A DNA stretch of 64,000 nucleotides. Source: Chionis minor. Taxonomy: Eukaryota > Chordata > Aves > Charadriiformes > Chionididae. Position 1 is the first letter of the stretch. Each line of letters starts with the position of its first letter. The notes beneath the pieces are model-generated. The model did not search any database, was not told the origin of the DNA, and saw only the letters and a list, made by a program, of their open reading frames with translations. A program made the position numbers and the translations under genes. This document shows, in pieces, positions 36,162-47,100 of this stretch. The stretch spans positions 142,032 through 206,031 of the forward strand of contig VZSF01003264.1 of the NCBI GenBank assembly GCA_013398295.1, in the 5' to 3' direction.

Positions 36162-36774
36162 CACAGAGGGGTTCTTGCTCTCCGCAATGGCGTATGACCG
36201 TTACGTAGCCATCTGTAGCCCGCTGCTCTATACCACTGTTATGACCAAGAGAGTCTGTACGCTGCTAGTGGGGGCATCGTACTTGGGGGGATTCCTGAAT
36301 TCGCTGACACAGACTTGTGGCTTGCTGGAGCTGCCATTCTGCGGGCCCAATGTCATCAACCATTACTTTTGTGACATCCCTCCCTTGCTGCAGCTTGCGT
36401 GCTCGGACACCCGTCGTAATGAGACTTTGCTCTTAGTTTCCTCTGCGGCTATCGCTCTCTCGACCCTTCTGGTCATCATTGTTTCCTACGTGCGCATCCT
36501 CTCTGACATTCTGAGGATCCGGACAGACAACAGCAGGAAGAAAACCTTCCACACCTGTGCCTCTCACCTGACAGCCATCACCATTTTCTACGGCTCCATT
36601 TCATTTAGCTACATCCAACCCAGTTCCAGCTACTCCATGGAGCAGGAGAAAATCTCAGCAGTCTTCTACACCCTGGTGATCCCCATGCTGAACCCCCTGA
36701 TCTACAGCCTGAGGAACAAGGAGGTGAGGAACAGCTTCAGGAGGACTCTTAGGGCAAAACAGCTTTTCCACTGA
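36162..36774 (+). pseudogene. 5'-truncated olfactory receptor copy (of OR 4)
   Basis: The copy begins in TM3 ([18 protein letters not shown]) and runs to the normal C-terminus with an open frame of about 203 codons. It lacks TM1, TM2 and most of TM3 and has no start codon in proper context. An in-frame TAG sits at 36157-36159, directly before the junction. It cannot make a functional receptor. It is nearly identical to 32023-32635, with one substitution seen, whereas the sequence beyond about 36823 is visibly diverged. Confidence 0.93.
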
Positions 36775-36873
36775 GTGCAGCACCTTGCAAATAATGCACA
36801 CAAAGCTGAGGGCAAAGGGTTTGGGGGTACGGTTCCAAGTACCCAAATTTATAAATAAATTTATCATTTCTTT

Positions 36874-36895
36874 AGTAAAGAGCACGCTCTTTACT
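36874..36895. repeat. Perfect 10-bp inverted repeat at a deletion junction
   Basis: AGTAAAGAGC, two bases, then GCTCTTTACT. Unit 1 has only the left arm (in AGTAAAGAGCATGC near 32735). The right arm exists only at this junction between receptor 3' flank and RING/RS sequence, so it was formed during the rearrangement. Confidence 0.85.
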
Positions 36896-37124
36896 TTACA
36901 GCGGCTGCCAGCCCCCAGCCGCCACCGAGCACAGCGGGGTGTGCAGCTGGGCTGGGCTGGGTGGCACCCTCCTGCCCCGAGAGTGGAGCACACGCAGACG
37001 GCCGGGTGGGGCTCGTCTGCCCCCGGACGTCCCTGCCCTCGGCAGCAGCACAAGCAGAGCCCCAGCAGCTGGGTGTTTCTCCAGGGCAGGTTGTGAGCTT
37101 TGCATCTGTTGTTGGCAGCAGAAG

Positions 37125-37694
37125 ATGGCTGAGCAGGAGCAGGAGAACGTGGCAGAAGATGAGGCCTCTTCCCCTGCTGCCAGCACCAGCCAGGGGCCCC
37201 AGGCCACGCCACTGGTGGCCTTGGAAGCCCCAAACCGCTCCGTCCACCAGGACGCCAGCAGCGGCGGAGCCTGTGTGAGCTGGTGCAGGCACTGCTTCTG
37301 CTTCTCCTGCATCCAGGAGTGGGCCAGCAGAGGGGAGGTGTGCCCAAACTGCCGGCAGTCTGTTCGGCACCTCTTCCCCATGCTGGCAGCCCATAACCAT
37401 GGGCCACACGACTGCCCACGCGATGGCAATGGAGGGAGATCTCAACGCGGCACTGTAGAAAGGAGCCGGAGTCGGTCCTCAAGACGCCAGTGCAGCGGAT
37501 CTTCCAGAAGAGCTCCTGGCGGTGGCCACAACAGCGGCCGAAGCAGGTCCCCACGGCGGCACCGAGATGGCCGCAGCAGGGATCAGCATGGCTGGTGCTA
37601 CAACTCCCCGGGAAGCAGGAGGTGGCAGCAGAGCAGGGCTCGGGACAACGAGCAGGGCTCCAGGAGGAGCCGGCACCGGCAGCGGGAAGGCTGA
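37125..37694 (+). pseudogene. RING/RS gene copy 2, promoterless and truncated
   Basis: The same ATG and the same first 104 or so residues as copy 1, including the incomplete RING, are present. The RS region then diverges with substitutions and indels, and the frame ends after 189 residues. At the stop, copy 1 reads GAA AGC TGG GAA TCC and copy 2 reads GAA GGC TGA GAA TCC, a Trp-to-stop change. Homology continues to the poly(A) signal at 38302. The 5' region, including the TATA box and the first 80 or so transcribed bases, is replaced by receptor 3' flank. It may be silent or may be read from receptor transcription; most likely it is a pseudogene. Confidence 0.75.
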
Positions 37695-38301
37695 GAATCC
37701 TCCAGGGACGGGCACTTGATGAGGAGCTGTTCCCGGCGCGTGAGGAGGAGCCAGTCCTGGCAGAGGTCCCACAGCAGGCGAGGGCGAGCGGAGTGGCAGC
37801 ACTCTCGCAGCCACCGCAGCAGTCGGCGGTGGTGGAGCAGGGAAACAGACTGTTCCTGTTCCAGAGACAGGCGGCAGAGCATGTCCCCCCGGCGAGGCTG
37901 GGAAGGCCGCAGGGGGGGCCGGTGCAGAGCGGCCAACAGATCCTCTGCCAGGCGGAGACAGTGGAGGATCAGGGATTGCGATGAGGGCCGAGCTCCAGGG
38001 CCTCAACGGGGCAGGAGCCGAGCCCGGTGGAGGTCCTGCAGCACTGGGGACCGAGAATGAGCACGACGGGAGTGGCACCACAGGAGGGACTGGGACCAGG
38101 GGTGAGCCTGAAGCTCCCACTGGGAAGACCCAGTTTATTCTGGGAGAAGGCAACACCGCTGGCAGGGAGGCCGCGACTGCTCCAGAGACCGGCACGCAGC
38201 AAGGAGCTGGTCGCGGTGCAGGGCATGGTAGCCCAGCCTGCCAGCAACAGAGCCTCCAGAACCCCTCTGGCCAACTTCTTCCTGTGCTTGCCTTTCCTGC
38301 A

Positions 38302-38307
38302 AATAAA
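38302..38307 (+). promoter_or_regulatory. Poly(A) signal, RING/RS copy 2
   Basis: AATAAA in the same CTTTCCTGCAAATAAACGAG context as copy 1. Confidence 0.65.
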
Positions 38308-38551
38308 CGAGTTTTGTATCATCATTAGCTAGGAGTTGCTGTGCTTCACTTTGTGTCCGTCATCCTGCACTGGAGAGTGCTGAGAAGGGACGGGAGGAGC
38401 GGAGGGCTCAGGGGGAAACGGGGCACAACAGCAAAGGGCAGGAAGGCGGGGAGGGCAGGCTGGGGTTCTGTGATGGTGCTGTTCATGCTCGGGACCTCCC
38501 GGTGTCCTGTCTGTGGCAGGCGGCGCGAGGGAGACTTCTCCACAGCGCCCT

Positions 38552-38584
38552 TCCTCCTCCTCCTCCTCCTCCTCCTCCTCCTCC
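38552..38584 (+). repeat. (TCC)11 microsatellite, unit 2
   Basis: Eleven TCC units in the CpG-rich tail, against six at the paralogous site in unit 1. Confidence 0.9.
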
Positions 38585-38643
38585 GCCCCTCGCTCCCGCT
38601 CAGCCCCGGGGCTGTGCTCTCCCTGGACTGGACTGTCCGCGCG

Positions 38644-39034
38644 NNNNNNNNNNNNNNNNNNNNNNNNNNNNNNNNNNNNNNNNNNNNNNNNNNNNNNNNN
38701 NNNNNNNNNNNNNNNNNNNNNNNNNNNNNNNNNNNNNNNNNNNNNNNNNNNNNNNNNNNNNNNNNNNNNNNNNNNNNNNNNNNNNNNNNNNNNNNNNNNN
38801 NNNNNNNNNNNNNNNNNNNNNNNNNNNNNNNNNNNNNNNNNNNNNNNNNNNNNNNNNNNNNNNNNNNNNNNNNNNNNNNNNNNNNNNNNNNNNNNNNNNN
38901 NNNNNNNNNNNNNNNNNNNNNNNNNNNNNNNNNNNNNNNNNNNNNNNNNNNNNNNNNNNNNNNNNNNNNNNNNNNNNNNNNNNNNNNNNNNNNNNNNNNN
39001 NNNNNNNNNNNNNNNNNNNNNNNNNNNNNNNNNN
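38644..39034. other. Assembly gap (391 N) in CpG-rich sequence
   Basis: Both sides are very GC- and CpG-rich. DNAJC17 exon 2 begins in phase 0 at 41120 and needs an upstream exon of about 26 codons. I find none between 39035 and 41119, so the exon and core promoter probably lie in this gap. Confidence 0.95.
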
Positions 39035-41119
39035 CGCACCCTCGCGGGGCGGCTCGGGCCGGGCCCCCCGCGCCCCTCTTCCCTCAGCACCGGGGCCGTC
39101 GCCCGCGGCAGGCGGCGGCGGGGACGTGGGGCTGCCGTCGCCACTCGCCCCGCCGTCGCCGCTCGCCCCGCTTTCAGCTGAGCGGTTGCTCCCGGGATGT
39201 GCTGGCGCTGCCCTGGGGCGCCGTTGCCCGGCCGGTTGGAGCGGGGGAGCCCTGTTCTCCTGGGGCTGGGTTTGGCGCCCGCCCGAGTTCTCCCCCAAGG
39301 CAGCGGGGCCGGAACTGGCTTTGGGGCGGATGGCATCGGTTGGAGAGACCTGCAGAATGAGTCTCGGACGTTATTGCTCTTGCTGTGTTTGTTTCCGTGC
39401 CTTCGGAAGGAGAGCTTCTCCCGTGTGCGTCAAAAATCCCATTATTAGGGGTTAGGCTAGGTACTGTAGGTTCCCGTAAGTCATCTTGTTAATTTCGTGG
39501 GTTTGGAATTACATGTTGCCATTTTTTCTTCAGTTTAATTGGTAAGTCAAGCCTAAACACAGGATTTGAGCAACTGGGCTGGGAAAGTGACCTTGTCAAG
39601 GGAAGTAAGCGTTTGGGTAAAATTATTAGTAACTCAACAAAGTTAAACTTGAAAACTTTTGATTTTCCTCCTTAGGCTTGCCTTTTTTTTTTTTTAATTT
39701 CCTCTCTTGAGCAGTAGCAGTACAATAGAGTAAAACTTGGCAGCTGCAGTCTGGGCCTAACCAGCAATTGTGTGTGAGGCTGCCTGCAAAGTCCCCGTGT
39801 GTGAAGTACAAAACAGGAACAAGGCAAATGTGCCCCACAGGAGTGAGACGAAAGATTCGGGTGCCCTCACCTTCCCTGCTGAGCTAGTCACTGGGGGAGG
39901 AGGATGAGAAAATTACAAATTGGGTCTTATGGTGCAACTTAAACTGGCACATGGAATTTAGACTGCCAAGTCTTGATGTGAAATACTTGCAGCAGCTCAC
40001 AGAATCTTTGTACGCAGAGCAGCGCGGCCAAAAGAGATGAACAAAGGAGAGCAAGACTGTTAAAGTAACTTAACCTCAGCGTTTAGAGAAAGCTTATCTG
40101 AACTTGCCCAGTAGAAGCAATAGCTATTGTGATAGTTGTGAGTGAGGCAGGTTTGGAGACTTGCCCCTCTCTTAACCAGGGTCTTGCTTAGGTGCAAAAT
40201 GGGATTAGCCTGTACAGCTTTAGCTGCGCGTTTCCCTTCCAAGGGCTTTGTCCGCCAGGTGGAGCTGAGCCCCCGTTTATTCCCCTCACTTAAGCCGGGA
40301 GAGTGGCTTGGCAGTGGAACAGAGCTGCTCTGCTGCCTTTCCTCTCTCGCATGCAGAGGAGTGCCTGGCAAAGGGAGCTCAGCTTGTCAAAAGTGACAGC
40401 TCAGAAAGTTGTCAGCCTTTCTTTGAAGTGTCGAAGAGATTGAATAGTCTTTGGTCAAAAATTCTCCGCCTTGCTAAACTCGGCTGTTGCACAGTAAATG
40501 GTACTTTCTCTGTCCCAAATTTACAGCTGCAAAGAGTGCGGTATCCCTCTGGCTAGAAAACTGCCTTCGTGAGCCAGGCTTGGCTTTGATGATTGTGAGA
40601 TTTGACTGCTGTAATACAATGCACCTACAAGTAAAACTTCTGGCTTTGAAAAGCTTAAACAATCAAAATATGGCTGCCTGCCTACAAAGTGTCCTGGCTC
40701 AAATGCTTATCCTTGCAGTACCGTGTGATTAAAAAGGACAAGTCACTGCATTGAGGTTGAAAACTGAGCTTTTCAGAGGTCTCTTGCTATTACAGTAGGC
40801 TGCTTTACCTTTCAATGTGAGGGACTAATGGAGCTATTGGCACTCCAGAAACGGTCTTTATATTCTGTCAGGCCTGGAGCATATCTAGGCATGCAAATGA
40901 ATGCTGGTTCAACCACAGCCTTCTGTTTATGATAGGGAGATGTTTTTAAAGTTAAGCAAAACCAGCAACAAAAGAAACTCTCTGAATAGTAACGTTTTGT
41001 TTCCACAGTGTTGGTTTTGGTTGTGTGTTTGTTTTGTTTTGTTTTTTTTCCTCCGAGTTGCTTTTCTCTACAGAGATGAAACAGCACCAACCAGTAAATC
41101 TCAATTCTGGCTCTGGCAG
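39035..41119. other. CpG-island remnant and presumed DNAJC17 intron 1
   Basis: From 39035 to about 39320 the sequence is CpG-island-like. It then turns AT-richer with no supported exon. The segment just before 41120 ends in CTGGCAG, the acceptor of DNAJC17 exon 2. Confidence 0.55.
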
Positions 41120-44100
41120 GTTAAGAAAGCATACCGGCAGAAGGCCCTGACTTGTCACCCAGATAAGAACCCGGACAATCCCAGAGCAGGTAGGATGGAG
41201 CTGTGCGGGCACAAACTACTTGTCATGTTTGTTTTCACATGTGCAGACTCCTGGAAGTGGCTCTGCTTAACTTCACGTCTGTCTTTGCATGTAATTTAGG
41301 GAATGGTTGGGTATAAGGCATGTGAAATGTACCATATGCAGGACTAAGAGTTTCTCTTGTCACTATTAGAGTGCTCTGTTTTTTAAAGTTGAATGCGTAC
41401 ATACTGGTTTTAGAAACATCGGTGTTAAGTCAGTGCTGAAATTGTATTTGCACCTCTGAAAAATCTTCCCACGTGGTACTTGAATCCTGGGCCTCTGGCC
41501 ATGCTGTCCCCAGTGTTTACTGGCTGGTTCCTGTTTTAATTCGTACCTCTCACAGTCAAAACTCCATTAGCAAGCTTATAACCGTATTATCTGTGGGCAG
41601 CGCCCATTTGTGTCTGTTAGAGACAAGGCCCTGACTGCGTGGAACTGAGTACACCTAAACTGTTAGCAAGGTCTGCCTCTGCAGCTGCTCCGGTCAAGTT
41701 TTGTAGTTACAGGTAGCTGGGAACGGCGGCGGTAACTAGAAGGACGCTGTTCATCAAGACACTTCAAAATATTGTTCTGTATCTCACACTTTCAATCTTA
41801 CAAACTGAAATTTATTACTGTACTACACAGAAAAGTTTTCCACCAGAAAAAAAAATTTGCACTGAAGTTTATGTAACAGATGTTGTCCTTTGAGTTGAGG
41901 TTATCCTGGCTACAGATTGGCTTACAAACACTTTGGAAAGATTATTCTTCTTTCTGATGTTCTGCAGGTCTCTTCCCTAAGGGATTGTCTTTCCTGGTTC
42001 ATCTCCAGGCCACTAGCATGGTTTTCTGCATCTTACCCTTTTCTCTTCTAATTCCCAGCGGAAGTCTTCCACCAACTGTCTCAGGCCTTAGCCGTGCTAA
42101 CAGATGCAGCAGCAAGGGTAAGGATGCACATCCCGTGGCAATGTTGGGATTGTGGTGTTACTCCCTGCAAGCATGCTGGGAAAGTACTGGAAACTCTTCC
42201 TCTCTGTCCTGCTTTCTTCTCTGATTGTACTGGAAACTCTCTTCCTCTCTGTCCTGCTCTCTTCTCTGATTGTGACTTCATGACCGCGAGTCTCATCTGT
42301 TATTCCCTGTCGTTCTCTGTGAGATCAAGTAGTAGTGCCAGATAAGAACTCAGACAAATGTTCTCTTTCTTATTTGGTGTGCTGAGAGTAGCTCTGTGTG
42401 GGTGAGATACTGTCTTTAATAATGTGCTAGACCGGGGCTTATACCATTAAAAAAAAATAAATGATAGGCCCCACTGATTCAGGGACGCATTAAATTCCCA
42501 TGAGAACAGTGCATTTGCAGTTCCCTTGAAGTCAAGGTCTGACAAATAAATAATATCTAGCTGTGATTGGGAAGACTCAGAGCCTTTCTTTCCATGAGGC
42601 ACAAGAGACTTGTAAACAGAAAAGCTGAATCACAGCCACGATCTCTCTCCTTTTGCTGCAAGACCTTTGCAGGCTGCCAGATACTGCTTGGACTCTGCTC
42701 TTGCTGTGAGGAAGTGGTTGAGTGCCTGCTGCTTAAGGCCTGAAAGTAATCTGGACATGTCAAGGGAAAGAATAAAAACAAAATAAAAATGAGAAAGTGA
42801 CTCTATCCAGACATACTCAGGAGAGAGGGCATATTAAAATTTCAGATTATAAGATTTAAAAACATGAAATAACTCCCCTCTTTTCAAACATTGGCAAAGC
42901 TTGTAATCTCCCCTCTGAGGGGCAATTAAGCTTTTGATATCCAAAAACATTTTGGCTTCTGCATTTTAAAAAGGCAAAAGTGTTTAGCAAACCCTTCCCG
43001 TGAAGGAAGGAAAAATACCAGCTTTTCTAGTTTATAAACCGGAGCAGTGCTTTTCTGTACAACTATTCTACAAGTAATATTCAAGTATTTGTTCCCGTCT
43101 GTGCTTTACCTACTACAGAAAGGTTCTGTGTAGGTTGAGGAGCAGAGTTTCAACTGGTTTAAACAGGTTCCAGTGAAATTGCCAGTTTACCCCAGTTCTT
43201 AAGTCTCTATAGTGCTAAATGAATGTTGATGTGTTATTGCTGCTGATGAGCTCTGATGCTCTTTAATATGTTCATGTGAGTCAAACATCCATCTTGTGAA
43301 TAAATCTTTCATATAAAATAGACCTTTATAATTGTAAAACTTCGCTCTAAACCAAACCTGACCTGTTATTGGTGCCCCAGTAGCTACTTTTGGCATGTTC
43401 AGGAAACAAATACTCTTCCCAGCTCTGCAGATGGGTCAGACTTTCTCTCCAGTACACACTGCAGTTACTCCTGGACTTCCTCACCTCTTCAGGCTCCATC
43501 TGGACATCCTTGGGCCTCTTCTCATGCTTTCAGGATATTAGTGTTAACTTCCAACACTCTTAGGAGAAATACAAGCAAGAAACAGAAATTGCTTCACCTC
43601 TGCTTACAGTGTTTAGATATCTGATCTTGCCTTTATTCACTGCTTTCCATTTTATCTCTTCTGTTTTATATAGTTTCCCATTATTGTGTTGGTTCTTTGA
43701 CAGGCGGCATACGACAAGGTGAGAAAGGCTAAGAAGCAAGCAGCAGAAAGGACACAAAAACTTGATGAGAAGCGAAAGAAAGTAAAGCTTGGTAATAAAA
43801 AGAAAACTTCGTTTTCTCTTGGTTTCCTTAGCTGGGTGTTTGCATTTATCCTGCTGCTGGAATTCACTGTTGATTAATCTGCTGTGCGTTTGTGGTGGCT
43901 GTGGGCTTTCATGCCCAGTACAATATAGTAGCTGTCTGAAATCTCCTCCCACCGTCACAGCTGGAGATGGTCCTGCTCCGGGGAGGAGTTAGGGGGTTGA
44001 TGACTGTAAAGGCTGCTGGGACATTGGTGTGCCTGGGCAGAGGAGAGAGGCAGCAGAGCTATCAGGCCTCTAATCTGAAACTGATGTAGGTGTAGCCAAG

Positions 44101-47100
44101 TTTGTGATCTTTCCATCCACCTGTGAAAACTCTCTTGTGGTTCTTTTAATTTTAATTCTTTCTCTGCAGATCTTGAAGCCAGAGAACGAGAAGCCCAGAC
44201 CCGTGAGAGCGAAGAGGAGGACGTCAGGATAACAAGAACATTAGAACAAGAAGTAATGATAAATTCTTAGCTTTCTCTGCTTCTTTTGAGAAGAATAGCT
44301 GAAAGTCTTTACAATCATAATGCAGACCTGGTGCTGAGCTGCAGCAGATCTATGTATAGCAGTGCTTCAGCCTTTGGGATTAATGGGCTCTAGGGAAGAG
44401 AGGCGTGTAGAAGGAATCTAGTAGCAGTCTGGCAAATGTGTTAATCTCAGGATTTTATTTTTTGTCTGCCCTTTTCCTTTTGCATAGCAGACAGTAACAA
44501 CAGCTAATTGGCTGTATGCTGGCTGATAGGAACCCGGTCACTGGGAACAAAGGGTCCCAGTTTTATGAGCGCTGGAGCCGTCACAGTCTAGGACTAGCAG
44601 GACAGTTGTCCCAGGAGATGGGTATAAGACAAAAGCTCTCCTTGGCAGTCTTTAGCTGGCCTGAACCAGCCATGGAGCTGTGCCCTCAGGTATCTGTGCT
44701 GTCTTACTTCTGCTGTAGATAATACGCCTGCGTGAAGAAGGCTCCCGTCAGCTTGAGGAGCAGCAGAGACTCATTCAAGAACAGATCCGGCTTGAGAGAG
44801 AGCAGCTCATCCAAGGTGAGGACAGGCGAGGTTGGAGCCCTGGCCAAACTACACGCCTGTGGGACTCCAGCCCTTCTGTAGGCAGAGCTGACGTACAGAT
44901 GCAGCCTCCTGACTGGCTCACGCTGCCATATATAGGATTCTACTCACACCTTTACCAGGGATAAGTCAGCAGACTAGTATTCTGTGGGATTGCCTTCTTA
45001 TATGTGGCATGCTGCTCTTTAACGCATTGTTGCTGCTCCTTTTCAATAAATAGTCCAAAGCACTGAATCTAGGTGGTCTGCTGTGGACCCCCGCAGTTGG
45101 GCTGGGGGGAGCCTGAAGTCCTGCTCATCTGTCACAATTAAAGCAGTGAGTGTTGCAGACCCAGAACAGGGAATGATTCAAGTTTGCAAAAAATAGTAGT
45201 TGTCATTGGGTTACTACTGCGGTATCCCCTTGAAAGTTCTTGGTACTTATCACCCAGAAGAGGGTCAGTGTGGGGAATAAAGGGTTTTTCAGTTTATAGT
45301 TGCTGAAGCTTTATTTTCTGGAACTTGATTCTCTCATGTTCCTTGGGCATGTACAGAGCCTTCGTCCCAGGTTTGTACAAAGACCAGCAACAAATCTGTC
45401 AGGAAATGAGCAACTTAGTGAACTGGAAAACATGTGCATTCTGTGCTGCCATTCAGCAATAGGTAGTTATGTTCGAAGCCGTCTCCCTCTGATTCTCCGG
45501 GGCTGTTCAGTTGCTGTAGTTAGTCTCCTTCATGCAGGAGGGAATGGGACTTTTCCAGAATCCCAGAACCTCATCCTTTGGTATCCTGAACCTCACCTCT
45601 CTATATTGAATTACCTTTTTAAATAGTCTATATGGGCTTAACATACAGTTTTATGTTTCCAAAAGTTCTGTTCTTTTCAAAACTAATTAGAGCGCTGTTC
45701 AGGTTTTCAGTTCAACATAAAAAGACTTTCTGTCTCTTGTTTCCTATCCCTTTTGTTCTGGCAGAAGCTACAGTGTAAGACCTGTTCCTTTCTCACAGGG
45801 AAAATACTATTCTAATGAGTTGAAGAACAAACAAAAAAAAAACCCACCAGACGTCCAGATGCAGAAACTTTTTGGGGTCACCAGAGTTTTCCTGTATGAC
45901 TGGATGCAGCCCACCCTCACCTTCCTTAACTTAATTTCACATATCGGGAGCTGGGGAGGATGTTGAGCGTTTGCTTAGTGTAAAGCACTTTGAGATCCTT
46001 GCAACGAGAGCACATCATTATCAAGTATTTAGTTGCAGGGCCAGATGAAATCCAGAAGTGGTTGCTGTTGCCATGTGTACATTGTCTGGGTGAATTTTGT
46101 GCTAAATGCCCTGTAGCCGAGGAGTTCTCACATGTGTCCTTTCCATCTCTTTTTTTTTTTTTTTCCTTTTCCCTCTTTAGGCAAGCAAGAAAGAAATGGA
46201 GCAGAACGCAAAATAACTCCCAAACTCAAAGTAAGACATCCTTATAAAACTGGGTTTTGGTGAAAACTGATGGAACATTATGCAGCTTTGGAAAACAGAA
46301 GGGACATTTCAAGTCTGCTGAACTGGCATGTCCCTTTGTACAGTGGAGGTGAAGTTCCTCTGTCTAATGTGTATTGTACATGCAAACAGCTCCTGTCACT
46401 GCCTTTAAAACACCCTTCCTCTCTTGCCCTTTTTGCTACTGTCTGGTCTGGAGTTTTGAGCCTGAAATAGAGTTGTCTCTGCTTTAGGCACAGGGAAACA
46501 TCTGCTTATCACCTTGAAATGGCAATTAGTATGCTTTCCGGTATTATCTTTTTTTTTTTTGTTTCAGTGAGCTGTCTTTCTCCCTGTTCCCCAAATAATT
46601 TATTCCCTTTGCACATTCTGATGTTGAAAACACTGTCTTGGCAATTCTGGGAGTGTATCTGTAAATAGCACACTTGATTATTATGCAGGTGGCAGGAGCT
46701 GCGCTGAATGTGGCAACATGTGTTCAAATGGACAAAATTAACTTGTTGTGTTTATTTTCCAGCTAAAATGGAAATGCAGTAAAGAAGATGAGACAGGAGG
46801 GGGATATTCAAAAGATGTTCTGTTGCAGATCCTACAAAAGGTCTTGTCTGACACTCTTCCCTACTACTGCATCTTCCCCTGCTCTCAATCGTATAAGAAA
46901 GCATAGTAAATTCGGGGAAGCTACATAAAAACTAGAGCAGCTCATTTTTTTTCCCCTCTGTTGTCCAGCTTTCTTGCTCGTGCCCTTTTGGGACATCAGC
47001 AGCATGATGCCTTAGCTGTGCAGCGTTCCCCAGCTAGCACCTCTGCCTCATTGCCAGAGGGACGCCTGCTGAAACACGGCAACTGCAGGCTCTTCCCACC

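Larger units (their letters stand above)
36098..38643 (+). repeat. Tandem segmental duplication, unit 2 (deleted and truncated by gap)
   Basis: The order is a 58-base block from 31043-31100, a junction, the receptor 3' two thirds, a second junction, the RING/RS gene without promoter, and the CpG-rich tail, which runs into the assembly gap. It is about half the length of unit 1 because of two internal deletions. Confidence 0.85.

Noticed and set aside
36175..36774. Treating the truncated receptor as a sixth functional gene or alternative isoform
   Set aside because: It has no ATG at its start (the first codon is TTG), lacks TM1, TM2 and most of TM3, and has a stop codon at the junction.
38341..39360. 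Long open frames running across the 391-N gap
   Set aside because: Their length comes from unknown bases being read through; only short real sequence flanks them.
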